Shown here: positions 42,409-53,670 of the stretch, piece after piece | Layout of the letters: every line of letters starts with the position of its first letter | Position numbering within the stretch: the stretch's first letter is position 1 | Source: Cymodocea nodosa | Lineage: Eukaryota > Streptophyta > Magnoliopsida > Alismatales > Cymodoceaceae | Direction: 5' to 3' | DNA length: 64,000 bases | Assembly: GCA_036874045.1 (NCBI GenBank) | Contig: JAZBRI010000011.1 | Span: 10,732,501-10,796,500 of the forward strand | The notes under the pieces: model-generated | Seen by the model: only the letters and a program-made list of their open reading frames with translations | The model's database searches: none | What the model was told of the DNA's origin: nothing | Made by a program: the position numbers and the translations under genes

Positions 42409-44157
42409 GTGTATCAAAGGAGGCAACAAACTCAAGTTCAACCTATGGCTCCACCAGACACTTCTTCAACTGCAGATCCACCCACTACCGTTGTTGATCT
42501 ACCTATTGCTCTCCAGAAAGGCACACGCTCATGTACACAGCATCTCATTTCTCAATTTGTTTCCTATGAGCATCTTACCCCCTCTTGTCGAACCTTTACC
42601 TTGTCTGTCATGTCTGAGAATATTCCCAAGACATACCAGGAAGCTTTGCAATATTCGGCTTGGAAGCAGGCCATGGATCAAGAGATGGAAGCCTTGTGGT
42701 CTCGTGGCACTTGGGAACTAGTTTCTCGGCCTGTTGATGCCAACTTAGTCTCTTACAAGTGGGTTTTCACTGTGAAGTTTAGACCAGATGAGAAGGTAGA
42801 ACTATATAAGACTCGGCTTGTTGCTAGAGGATTTACTCAAGAGTATGATGTAGACTATGTAGAAACATTCTCTCCTGCAGCTCAATTGAACTCAATCAGA
42901 GTGTTATTGTCAGTGACGATCAACCAAGGGTGGAAACTTCACCAACTGGATGTAAAGAATGCTTTTCTATACGACGATCTAGCTGAGGAAGTATATATGG
43001 CCCAACCTCTTAGGTATATTTCATATGGTGAACAGATAGTTTACAAATTAAAGAAGTCAATTTATGACCTTAAGCAAAGTCCACGTGCTTGGTTTGAGAA
43101 GTTGAGCAGTGTCCTTTTCTCTTGTGGCTTTAGAAGGTGCACAGTGGATCATTCAGTATTTATTCACAAGTCTGATAAGGGGTATACCATCCTTGCTATA
43201 TATGTTGATGACATCCTTTTTACTAGAGATGATTGTGTCGGGATCAAGAGGACCAAGGACCACCTGGCCAAAGTCTTCAAAATCAAGGATCTAGGGCGAC
43301 CCGGATACTTTCTAGGTGTGGAGTTTGCGTACTCCAAAGACAAGATGGTGTTATCTCAACGAAAGTATGTCTTAGATTTGTTGGCAGAAACTGGTATCTT
43401 AGGGTGCAAACCTGCATCTACTCCAATTGAACAAAATCCCCCCTTTTGGGACACGTCTATTGAGGAATTTTCTGATCCCAACAGATACAGGTGCCTTGTT
43501 GGGAAACTGATTTATCTTACTATTACTAGGCCAGACATTGCATACACTGTGAGATTGCTTAATCAATTTATGCATCAGCCTAGAGTTGTGCATTGGGAAG
43601 GAGTTCAAAGAGTTTTAGCATATATCAAAGGAACTCCAGGAAAAAGATTGGTGTATCAGAAACAGGGGCATTTAGAAGTTGAAGCCTTCTCTGATGCTGA
43701 CTTTGCAGGTAACAAGGGCGACAAGAAGTCCACTTCAGGTTACCTAACATATATAGGAGGAAACTTGGTAACTTGGCGCAGTAAGAAACAAAGTGTCATA
43801 TCTTGCTCTAATGCAGAAGCTGAGTACAGGGCAATGAGACTTATAGGGTGTGAAATAGTTTGGCTTAAATCATTGTTGAATGAGCTTAGGGTAATGGTCA
43901 AAGTACCAATGGTGATGTACTACGATAATCAGGCTGCAATTCATATAGGCAATAATGAAACTTTTCATGAACGTACCAAGTACATTGAGGTCGATTGCCA
44001 CTACATCAGAGATCTAGTTACTAAAGGCGTTATCCGTACTCCTCACATTTCATCTAGTGAAGAACAAGTTGACATCTTGACCAAGGCTTTAAACCGTAGA
44101 TCTTTTGATTCAATGTGTGGCAAGCTAGGATTAGCTAATATATACTCTCCAGCTTGA
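42409..44157 (+). CDS. Copia reverse transcriptase-RNase H, open frame
   Basis: 582 codons without a stop. RT blocks are WKQAMDQEMEALWSRGTWEL, YKWVFTVKFRPDE, LHQLDVKNAFLYDDLAEEVY, SIYDLKQSPRAWF, the catalytic LAIYVDDILF (YVDD at 43201-43212), GRPGYFLGVEFAYSK and YRCLVGKLIYLTITRPDIAY. RNase H follows: EAFSDADFAG, STSGYLTYIGGNLVTWRSKK, EYRAM, YYDNQAAIHIGNN and HERTKYIEVDCHYIRD. The first Met is not the true start; the domain was part of a gag-pol polyprotein cut off by TAG at 42406. The polypurine tract expected after the stop is lost (see findings). Confidence 0.82.
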   Translation: MYQRRQQTQVQPMAPPDTSSTADPPTTVVDLPIALQKGTRSCTQHLISQFVSYEHLTPSCRTFTLSVMSENIPKTYQEALQYSAWKQAMDQEMEALWSRGTWELVSRPVDANLVSYKWVFTVKFRPDEKVELYKTRLVARGFTQEYDVDYVETFSPAAQLNSIRVLLSVTINQGWKLHQLDVKNAFLYDDLAEEVYMAQPLRYISYGEQIVYKLKKSIYDLKQSPRAWFEKLSSVLFSCGFRRCTVDHSVFIHKSDKGYTILAIYVDDILFTRDDCVGIKRTKDHLAKVFKIKDLGRPGYFLGVEFAYSKDKMVLSQRKYVLDLLAETGILGCKPASTPIEQNPPFWDTSIEEFSDPNRYRCLVGKLIYLTITRPDIAYTVRLLNQFMHQPRVVHWEGVQRVLAYIKGTPGKRLVYQKQGHLEVEAFSDADFAGNKGDKKSTSGYLTYIGGNLVTWRSKKQSVISCSNAEAEYRAMRLIGCEIVWLKSLLNELRVMVKVPMVMYYDNQAAIHIGNNETFHERTKYIEVDCHYIRDLVTKGVIRTPHISSSEEQVDILTKALNRRSFDSMCGKLGLANIYSPA

Positions 44158-44158
44158 G

Positions 44159-44253
44159 TGTTATATGGATCCTTATATGGATCTATCTCTTGTATAAATA
44201 CCTTCCTCTTCCTTAATGAAAAAGCACACAACATTTTTTCATGTTTTCTAACA
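44159..44253 (+). repeat. 3' LTR of Copia element 2
   Basis: 95 bp, aligned to 39470-39560; it lacks the first six bases (TGTTAG) of the 5' copy. Confidence 0.85.
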
Positions 44254-44984
44254 AAATCATTTGACTGTAAATATTTTATATTTAACACTAAGAATAAAAG
44301 AAATAAATTTCAAACTAAAGTAGATAAAAAAATTTTTGTAGGTTACTCAACTAGAAATAAAACCTATAGAGTTTATAATAAGACTTCTAGAACCATAGAA
44401 AAAACCTTTCATATGAGTTTTAACGAAAATTCATTTAAAAAATCAAAATCTAAAGATGAGAATGATGATATCATTAATTTTTAAATTATATAATTAATGA
44501 AAAAGTTTATGTAAAAAAACCTTCTGAATTTGATGATGATAAACATTTTGACTATATGTTTAAACTAAAGAAAGTCTTATAAAGTTTGAAACAAACACTT
44601 AGATCGTGGTATGAAATGTTATCTACTTTTCTTATAGAATAATGATATATCATGAGAAAAGTAGATCATACTCTCTTTATTAAGAATGATGATAAAGATC
44701 AGATTGTTGTTCAAATATATATGTATAATATTATCTTTCAAGCAACTTCTGACAAATAGATAAAAATATTTTCTAAAGAAACAACTAGCTAGTTTAAAAT
44801 GAGTATGAGAAGGAAACTTTTATATTTTCTAAGACTTCAAATTAAGCAAATACATAAAGGTATATTTTTAAATTAGGAAAAATATGCGGTAAATATGCTT
44901 AAAAAATTTAATTTTAATGATATAATGATTTGAGAATCTCCTATGATTATTTCATAAAAGTTAAATATTGATAATATAATGTTT
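44254..44984 (+). pseudogene. Inner Sirevirus integrase end and RT middle
   Basis: FDCKYFIFNTKNKRNKF and FVGYSTRNKTYRVYNKTSR (integrase C-terminus) run to about 44475. Immediately after, VYVKKPSEFDDDKHFDYMF begins the middle of RT (44500), so roughly the first third of RT has been deleted. VDHTLF, a degenerate catalytic region (IYMYNII for YVDDII) and FLRLQIKQIHKGIF follow. Interrupted near 44985. Confidence 0.7.
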
Positions 44985-45336
44985 AGAATGAAAAAGTACA
45001 TATTATTAACGGTTAAATAATGGTTAATTGCATAATATTTAGCTTATCATATGAGAATTAAGTCATTATGTTATAACTGCACTGTTATATGCTTTAATTG
45101 AAGAATCTGCTTAATTTTGGGGAATTAATGTTAATTTAGTACATTTATGAACTGTTGGTAAGTTGCAGGCTGTGAAATTCTTAAGTATCCGAATTTTCTG
45201 ATATTTCGGACAGTTATGTTTAACATATCGAACAAATTCGAACAGTTATGTTTAACAGACCGAATATGTATCGGATAGTTATGTTTAAATTATCGAACAG
45301 TTATGTTTTGAGAGAATATTTTATTATTTTCAGATG

Positions 45337-45571
45337 TACACGTGTCGAAACCAGAATGAATAACTTAAGTGGATTTTCGGTGAGTTAGCTATAACTATCC
45401 GAAAATGCATCCGAGCATCAAATAGTTATACCTGTAACTCTCCGAAATGTTATTTTATGATTAAACTGCTGCAGACACGTGTCGAGATCTGGTAGATTTA
45501 CTTAAGTTATATATCGGTGAGTTAATTGTAAGTATCCGAAATGCACCTGAGCATCAGATAGTTAAATTTAT
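45337..45571. repeat. Two degenerate tandem units starting with CACGTGTCGA
   Basis: Both units read CACGTGTCGA, then ACTTAAGT, CGGTGAGTTA, ATCCGAAA and CTGAGCATCA-like motifs in the same order (first about 45337-45473, second about 45474-45571). Confidence 0.7.
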
Positions 45572-46640
45572 GCACGTGTTGAATTTAAATGCTTTAGAAT
45601 ATCACGTGAGATGCACATGTTTAACTCGTTAAGTTAGCATAACTGTACGCGTTGAGTTACATGAATATACACTAAGATAACGCGTTATGTTAGCGGCTTA
45701 TTTCTTTATTGCATGTATTTTATAGTTATTTTCCAAAATGCCACTGTAGCGATTGCAGGAACAGACAGTTGGAAAGAAAAACCACGTTTGCACGTATCGT
45801 GCAGGAATTCAATCACGCAGGGAGAAGGAAGCATCGCTGTTGACATGAATGAAGGAAATCCAACCGATCATTCAAGCAGAAGTAGTTACTACTGAAGAAA
45901 TATAAAAGAAAAGAAGAAGAAAAAAAGAAGTGTGATCGATGGACGGCCAGTGGTGCAGAGGAGGATCGGCATCGCAATTCTCTGAAGTACCACACCAACC
46001 ACCATCATCACCACCATAATCACCAATCATCGGAGGTCTATGAGTATACTTGCCTGATGTCGGGTTGATTTCGAGCCAAACACAGTGTCTGACAACCACT
46101 GTGAGGAGTGATCGCGTCGCGGAAAGGGAAGACATTTTCACCAAACGCTGACTCATATTTCAGGAGATCGTAAAGCTTTTAGCCTTGGCTTCGGGTTGAT
46201 GCCTGTATGCTGAAGAGGAGATCATCTTGCAATTTTGGACTCGCGATTCTATAGGGAGAGGAGATAGAATTGTAAGTGGTTTAATTTTCAGTAGTGTAAT
46301 CGCGATGCAAGTAGTGTCGGAAGTATTTACTGTCAAGTGAGATTACCTTACATTTCACCTTTCGCCCATTTCCATATTCACATCAAAACAAAAATACCAA
46401 AAACAATTTATCTTTGTTTGTATGTTGTATTTGAGTGTTGTATTGTTTGTGTTATATCGTGATTAATGTTATCTGTATCAGTTTTGTGATTGTTTTATGT
46501 TAGTTTTAATTTTACAGTTTACTGAAATTGGTTCATACAAAAGACTTAAAGATTTTAATGGTTACTGTTTGAATCATCTGAATGTTAATATTTCTTAATG
46601 ATAAATCCAATGTTAACTAGCATTAAAAAGCTTAATTGAT

Positions 46641-46810
46641 GTTATTTACAATCTGTGGAATCGCCCAATGGTTGGCCGAATTTTTCTGTAAATAGCAATA
46701 TTATAAAGAAGAGACAGGCTCGTGGAGTTAACTTAAGTCCACGAGGATAGTCCGTTGAGTTAGCCATAACTCAACGAACTCTGTCCGTTGAGTTAACTGT
46801 AATTCAACGG
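46641..46810. repeat. Hairpin array in LTR
   Basis: A 9-bp outer stem (46641-46649 with 46688-46696) encloses CCAATGGTTGG, itself a CCAA/TTGG hairpin. Three strong inverted repeats follow: CTCGTGGA/TCCACGAG (46719-46745), CGTTGAGTTA/TAACTCAACG (46753-46776) and CCGTTGAGTT/AATTCAACGG (46785-46810). Palindromic LTR repeats are known for Sireviruses. Confidence 0.75.
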
Positions 46811-47095
46811 AGTGCTTATTGAATATAAATTTGAATTGTTAACAATCAAACAGTTCTTAAATTCATCAGCAATTCCCTGTAGGATCGATCTGTACTTGTA
46901 CACTGATACAATAGACACTATGCACTTGCAGTTAAAGTACAAATTGAAATTAATATCTAAATTGTATTAAAGGTTGTTTGTTTACTTCTAAAAGAAAGAA
47001 TAGGCATAAAGATAAATTAACTAAGTAAAAATAGAAGTAACAAATCCAAGTTTTTCTAGTGTAGTGCTGGGAAAACTCAAACACATAGGAAAATC

Positions 47096-47745
47096 AACAG
47101 ATCAAAGAAAATATAGAAGTATGATTAATTCTTTACTTTATTTAACACCCAGCAAACCTGATATTATATTTGCTGTATGTGCTTGTGCTAGATTTCAATC
47201 TAATCCTAAAGAATTATACAATTGTTATTAAAAAAAATTTTAGATATATACAATAAACTAAAAATTTCGAACTGTATTATTTTAAAGATAGTTCAATAGA
47301 TCTTATAAGATATACTAATGTTGATTACGTAAGATCTAAATCTAATAAAAATAGTACTAGTGGCACATGTCAATTATTGGAAACTAATTTAATGTCATGA
47401 TTTAATAAAAAGCAAAACTGTGTAGCACTTTCAACCACTAAGGTTGAATATGTTGCTGCCACATTATATTGTGCTTAGATTCTATAGATGAGGCAAATTT
47501 TAAAAGATTTCAGATTATCTTATGATACAACTGAGATTTATTGTGACAGTAATTCTACAATAAATCTTTCCAAAAATTATATACTGCATTCTAAAGAAAA
47601 ACAACATAATTAAAGGTAAAATTAAGTTAGGATTTGTTTACTAAAAATCAATTAGTTGACATATTTACAAAACTTTTAAATGAAAATATATTCTACAATA
47701 TAAGATTAAATTTAAATATTTGTAGACTATATGAAAATATTTAAA
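47096..47745 (+). pseudogene. Inner Sirevirus RT end and RNase H relic
   Basis: KYRSMINSLLYLTPSKPDI and ARFQSNPKELY (47110-47220), then a YTNVDYVRSKSNKNSTSGTC-like RNase H start, ALSTTKVEYVAA and EIYCDSNSTINLSKN, and a degenerate end near 47740. Several stops and frame changes. Confidence 0.7.
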
Positions 47746-49330
47746 CTTCACAAAAGATAAAAATTGTTGATGATGTTGTTTACCTCGTAGATATTATATA
47801 CTTATAATAAATATCAAAGTAATATCTAAATTGCTACATAATATACTATATATTTACGGTAAAATTATTGTAATACCTTATGTTTTACTTAATTTTATGA
47901 GTTTAACAACTTTATAAATTTTAAATGGAAATGTTTATGCTTAAATGACATTAAGAATTCGTCTAAAATCCTAAAAATTTGATTTGTTGGTTTTTAGATC
48001 AAAGAAACTACATATAATCAAAAATAAGTTTAACTTAATTGACTAAACTTATAAAATGATTTATATATAAATCACATTAAACTACTAATAAAGAATATGA
48101 GCTTATTAAAATTGATTCATATTTTTAGTAAATTATAGGAGTGAAAATTATATGAGATTTGTGTTTTATTACATTTGTATTAATAAATTACATATATACT
48201 ATGCTTCAAATAAAAAATACTTACAAAGTGAAAATCTTTGAGAATTTATTAATTAGTTTGATCACAAATCTTTTGTACTTGAACATATAGGTATATAATG
48301 ATTGTTGACTTAATGAATGAGTTTTTAAATTTAGCAACCTAAGATCCTGATTAGACTTGAGATTGTTGACTGAAAATTTATTACACAAGTACACTAGAAA
48401 ACTCTTGTATGAATCAAACTTTTCAATCTAACTTTTAAAATAAAATTATTTACATTTACTGTTATAAAAATATCAAAATTGTTTCATTAAAAATACAAAT
48501 ATCTTTGAATCGAATATAGTTTCTACCAATATAACTACTTATTTTTGAATTTAAACTAGTACTTTTGAAAGTGTTTATTTGAGATACATTTCATTATTCT
48601 CCTTATTTTAATCATATTAAGTTTAAAGTTGTATTTTGATTCATATATGATTAAATTTGATTCTAGAAATCATCTTTGATAAATTCAAGATAACAGATGT
48701 TTTTAGAAAAAAAAAAATTAAAGTATAGTTATTGTTAACACTTATCTTATACAAATATATTTTGTATATTATTGAATATATCTGAAGTATATTTGTAGAG
48801 GAAGGAATAACACTGTCTAAAACAAATTAATATAATTCAAAATGTAAATTTTAGTTAATTTGAATTTAGTTCCCTTAAAATCTTAAAGAAATTCTTTAAA
48901 GACAAACAAACTATTTGGTCCTATAGATGATATCTTAAAATAGTTTACTAAGTCTTCAAATCAGCTAAGTTTGTTGAGGCTAGTAATACTTTAATTAGAA
49001 ACCTTCTGATTTGTGGTGATTTTTCAAGACTTTCAACTAAAACCATCTGACTTTTTAAGGTAGTTCCATTTGTTAAGTATGTTAACTAATCATTATGTTA
49101 TATAAGGTAACATGTAAAACTATCTTTAGACAACATTTTACTCATTAAATTAGGTAACTCAATGAATTATATTTTATTTTCAGATACTTTGATTGAATAA
49201 AGTTTATTCAATATGGATTTAAAACCTAAACCCGACTAAAGACTCGTTAAGTTATAATTTCAAAAATCCTATTTAAAAACTTATTACATGAGAACTTAGG
49301 TTATCTCGAAAAAATTTTCCCACTTGTTTA
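47746..49330 (+). other. AT-rich non-coding interval between pol and third ORF region
   Basis: About 1.6 kb, extremely AT-rich, no recognised domain or frame above 60 codons. Confidence 0.5.
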
Positions 49331-51180
49331 TTTCTGTAACCACCTATAATGATGTATTCAAAATTCTACAAAGATTATGGTAGAGATAGAGGAAGAGGTA
49401 GAAGAAGAGATAGAGGCAAACAAATAAATGAAGATGAAGTTCTACGTTCATAATTTAAGAAAATATTTTAAGTTGATAGAATGTTAGCAAAAATTTATAG
49501 TAAATATTTCTTTTCTCAAAAAAGAAATATTAGATGAAGTTTGTTTAAAACTGAAATATACTTCTGAAAGCATACATTTTATGAGTATTAGAAGCAAATT
49601 TGATAAAGAATATCGAATGAAATGTGTTGAAATAATCTTTTTGGAATAATATGTGTAATATTTAGAAAAGAGTATAGGTTCATCAAATAGAATTCTTCAA
49701 ACACCTATAAATGAAATGATACTTGAATCATTTGAAGAAGAAAAAGTAACAGATTAGTTCAAGTATTTCTATAGAATTAAGCCTTGATATTAAAAAAACT
49801 ATACAATCAAAGCATCAGGTAGACGAAATTAAACAGATTATTGTTGAAGTTCTTAAAAATATAGATGCAATAACTATTTTAGATGCTGGATTATCTGAAG
49901 TAAAAGTCACTGAAAAAGACTCTAGAAGAACTTAATGTTAATCAACTTATATTAGAATTTACAAATACAAAAACAAGGAATTCACAACAAGAAGAAATGC
50001 AAATATCTCTTGAAAAAAATGATGATATATAGACAGATACTAGAGCTGTTGAATTTGAGGAACATATAAATTCTAAATATCATGTAGAGACTGAAATAAC
50101 GGATGTTGTGGATATTAAAAATGTTCTTTACACAGCTGAAGCTGAAAAATCAAGTTTACTAAAGTACCTTTAAGAAAATATTATAATAGAGGAACAACAA
50201 GACATTCATTTTAAAGAGATTTCTAAAGAATAATTAAATTCAAAATTTAGACTTCAAGTATCACCTTCTGAATATCAAACAATAAATATTCAAGGTAATT
50301 TGTTATATTTTAGATCTGATATAACATTGCAAAAATACAATAGTTTAGTTACTTCTCAAATTATGCATGTTAGACCAATTAAATTCCAAAATTTAATGAA
50401 CATCAAAGATATGTTTGAATATCAAGGTTTAACATAATTCTTACCAATTGAAAATAGATAGAAACAATACAAAGAGCTTATTACAATTTTTTATAGCAAT
50501 CTAGTAAAGAATGAAAATATATTGCAAACTTAAATTGGTCAACAAGAGTTTACTTTATCTCTTGAATTGATTTTTGAAGTTTGGAATTAAGAAATGAAGG
50601 TGTTGTTACAAACAGATTTGACATAATTAGACAATTAGAATGGGATATTCAATCTTTATCTAAGATTCCAGATATATATTTAAAAATGATATTAATGAAA
50701 AATCTGAATGCAGAAGCTAAGTTTATTGTAAACATATTGTATACAAATTTATTTCAAAGAATTAGACATAATCTGAAAGTAAGCAGAAGTTGTTTATATG
50801 CAACTTATGGCATACTAATAGAATTCAAATCAATTGGTTTAATGATTTCATATATAAACTATAGTATATGAGTTCAAAATTATTTTATGGTGATGTTGTA
50901 TATCAAATAATTGCAAATCAATTAAATTTATCTGAATGATCATCTGAAGTAAAGGGCATGAGAGCTTTTAACATGAAAGATTTGCAAAAATATCAACTCC
51001 AATCGCAACAACAACAATAACCACCTAAACAACATTAAATTTATTCAGATCAAGTACAATAGTAATCTAAGCTATCTTTTGACTTAGATGTAGTATTGAA
51101 TGACATTAAAAATGATATTAAACATTTAAGAGATAAGATTTGTAATGCTATAAAAGATAGTCTTAGGAGGAATAGATAAA
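49330..51180 (+). pseudogene. Possible third ORF relic downstream of pol (function unknown)
   Basis: A long region of coding-like sequence broken by stops. It opens with an Arg/Gly-rich stretch (DRGRGRRRDRGK near 49388-49424), an acidic Glu/Ile-rich middle and a block near 50380-50600 (MFEYQGL, YKELITIFYSNL, EFTLSLELIFEVWN). That block recalls the putative plant transposon protein region in extra ORFs of plant retrotransposons. Near 51000 it is Gln-rich, and it ends in a coiled-coil-like LNDIKNDIKHLRDKI. Some Sireviruses have an envelope-like ORF here, but I see no clear membrane segment or signal peptide. Function is not assigned. Confidence 0.45.
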
Positions 51181-51632
51181 TATAATGTCATTTGTTTGTT
51201 TTACTTGTTTTCTGAATACAAATATAATGTTTGTATATATTGTTGAATGTTTGAACAATACATTTACTGTAAATGTATTTTACATTTAATATAAGCTTAT
51301 AGAGAGTTTAAGCTGTAAAATATTTTGTCTCTTATAATTACCTTATAATCATCTTTTTGATTAATGACAAAAAGGAAGAGATGATTATGGATTTAAAGTT
51401 TATGTTTAAGAGGGAGATGAAGTTTTGTTTGTTGTTGAAAGTTTTAGACATTATTATTTTTAGGAGATGAGTTTTAAAATATATATACATATATATAGAT
51501 ACAAACAACAGAAATAAGCTTAAATGAACTTAAGTCAATGAACTTGTTTATTGAATTAAAACTTAATCCAACAGAGGTGTTTCATTGAATTAAACATATT
51601 TCATAATTGATTTGATATGATTTTGTTATCAT

Positions 51633-51647
51633 AAAAAAGGAAGAGAT
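51633..51647 (+). other. Polypurine tract of inner Sirevirus
   Basis: AAAAAAGGAAGAGAT directly before the 3' LTR: the plus-strand DNA primer site. Confidence 0.75.
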
Positions 51648-53102
51648 TATTAAGTATTATGTTTTGATGATGTGTGCAAAACATAAGTAATCACATTTGA
51701 TCAATTAATTTTATTATTTATGAAAGTAAATTAAGAACATCAATTAATATAGAAAAAATTTAATGTTATATACTTGTCTGTAATGAATCTAAAATTATAC
51801 TAAATTACATAACTAGTTGTTAAGTTATACTAACTTTTCATATGACTAAACGTTAAGTTAACATATGTTTTTATTATATAGCATGATATGTTGTTTATTG
51901 CATATTTATGTATCATATACAATACATGTTAAAGCAACTCGTTAAGTTAGCATTCTTTTTGTAAAAATATCATGTGAGAACTCATTGAGTTATAGGCTTA
52001 AAGATTAAAAGATGTCATATGAGAACTCGTTAAGTTAGTGAATAAAATGTTAAATTTTATAAACGTACTCCTTAAGTTAGCTTTATACACATGTTGAATT
52101 TAAAGTTTACGAATATTATATTGTATCACGTGAGTTGCATATCTTTAACTCGTTAAGTTAACATAACTACACAGTTGAGTTATTAAATTGTATATTAAGG
52201 CAATACATTAAGTTAATATTATAAACTTATAAAGTTATTATTTTTGCACGTGATAAATACATTATTGTTTAACATTTATATATATTGGTTCGTTAAGTTA
52301 TCAGTGACACAACGGAATTAGTTCGTTAAGTTATCACATTATCTAACAAAGTATGTCACGTGTATGGCACATACTAAACTTGTTGAGTTAAACGTGTTGA
52401 ATTATAAGTCTATTCTATTTTACGTATTTAGTTAGTATTAACATGTCTTGTTATTATATTTGATGAAAAATTTTAAACAATAAAATTTATTTTGTAAGAA
52501 ATTTTTCAAAAAATCTAGAATTTATAATTTAAGATGATTTAAGAAAATTCAAGAGGAAAATATAAACCAGAACATGTATTTCAAAATTTAAATTTGAAAG
52601 TAAAATAAAAGACATGAAGAGTGGAGACTGATCATAGATGAACGTGGAGGATATGCATGAAATGAAAATCGATTATAAAAGACATAAAATTCTCATTGAT
52701 CAAAGTATCCCTACGTACTTAAAGAAATATACTTATAAGGACACGCCTCTCAAGAGAAAAACTCTTAGAAGGAAGCAACTTCGATGAAAAAGAGCATGTC
52801 ATATATTTGTCACTTAAGATTTATAGAAAAAGAAGAAAAAAAAATATCAAACAGGAAGAAATGTTTTTAATTTCGTAATTTAGTTTTCTCTATTTGTAAT
52901 TATAAAATTGATTGAATAAAACATTGTATCATTATATCATTGCATTTAAAATTTCTGAAGAGAATTGAATTGTATATTGTAATTGAAACCTTGAATAAAA
53001 TAGTATTTCAAATTGTTTTTAATTTTGAAGTTTCGATTATATATGAAAATATTAAAAAACACAATTTATCTCTCTCCTCTTATGTAGCATTTCGATCTTA
53101 CA
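51648..53102 (+). repeat. 3' LTR of inner Sirevirus-like element
   Basis: 1455 bp, collinear with 34539-35983. The start has decayed from TGTTGAG to TATTAAG; the end is CTTACA. It keeps the three G-boxes (52127, 52247, 52357). Confidence 0.88.
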
Positions 53103-53670
53103 ACATAAGATATAAACCAAACTTAAAAGAATCTCATTTTACAACTAAAAGAATTGTAAGATATCTTAAAGGCACATGTAACTATGGTTTATTCTACTCA
53201 AGAGAAAATCTACTTGAATTTATTAGATATAGTGATGTAGATTATGTTAATTGTAAAATCGATAGAAAAAACTCAAGTAGAACATGCCAATTTTTAGGAT
53301 GCTTATTAGTATCTTGGATTAAAAAAAACAAATTTATGTAGTTTTATCCACTATAGAAGTTAAATAGGTTGCTACAAAATTATGTTATGCATTCAACAAA
53401 CTATAATAAATTATGATTTAAACTTTTTACAATCACCTCTATTTTGTAATAACAATAATGTAATAAACTTGTCACAAAATCAGTGCACTATTTAAAAACT
53501 AAACACATTGAAGTTAGATATCACTTCTTAAGAAATTATTTTACAAAAAGGAATATTGATCTTAGATATGTGCCAACTAACAGTCAATTTGCTGATATTT
53601 CTACAAAACCATTAGATAAACATTAATTTTATAAGCTAAGGAGAGATCTAGGATTATATTACTTATGAAA
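53103..53670 (+). pseudogene. Outer Sirevirus-like Copia: RNase H, right part
   Basis: Continues the pol cut at 34538: TKRIVRYLKGTCNYGLFYS, IRYSDVDYVNCKIDRKNSS, CQFLGCLLVSWIKK, then PTNSQFADISTKPLD near 53570. The reading sense continues from the left part once the inner element and one copy of ACATA are ignored. Stops occur after 53340. Confidence 0.8.

Larger units (their letters stand above)
39464..44253 (+). mobile_element. Copia element 2, nested in the inner Sirevirus
   Basis: LTRs at 39464-39560 and 44159-44253. The primer site TGGTATCAGAG follows at 39561. The element has a GC-rich 5' leader, a gag frame, zinc knuckle, protease, integrase and a 582-codon open RT-RNase H. LTR ends are TGTTAG...CTAACA. 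Over the aligned 91 bp the LTRs differ by three substitutions and a 4-bp indel, so this is the youngest element here. Host integrase reading resumes right after 44253. No matching target duplication is visible (AAGCA versus AAATC), suggesting small end changes. Confidence 0.88.
44985..47095 (+). mobile_element. Sirevirus-related LTR insertion rich in hairpins
   Basis: Splits the RT of the inner element: RT sense ends near 44985 and resumes at GGAAAATCAACAGATCAAAG (47089). The segment 45571-45700 matches the inner LTR (34979-35110), for example CACGTGTTGAATTTAAA and TTTAACTCGTTAAGTTAGCA. There is no coding capacity. It carries four G-boxes (45339, 45476, 45573, 45603), two degenerate tandem units and a hairpin array (46641-46810). 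Probably a solo LTR of a related subfamily; exact ends and target duplication are unresolved. Confidence 0.6.
34539..53102 (+). mobile_element. Inner Sirevirus-like Copia retrotransposon with exact target duplication
   Basis: Flanked by direct repeats (5' LTR 34539-35983, 3' LTR 51648-53102) and by the 5-bp duplication ACATA (34534-34538 and 53103-53107). It holds a Sirevirus-type gag with zinc knuckle, degenerate protease, integrase, RT, RNase H, then a long downstream region with a possible third ORF. It is interrupted by Copia element 2 (39464-44253) and by a related LTR (about 44985-47095). The first 60 bp of the two LTRs differ at 7 sites, all transitions, so it is old. No intact pol frame survives. 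Confidence 0.88.

Noticed and set aside
46641-46700. Hammerhead ribozyme (retrozyme) in the LTR
   Set aside because: The structure lacks the CTGATGA and GAAA core boxes of a hammerhead.
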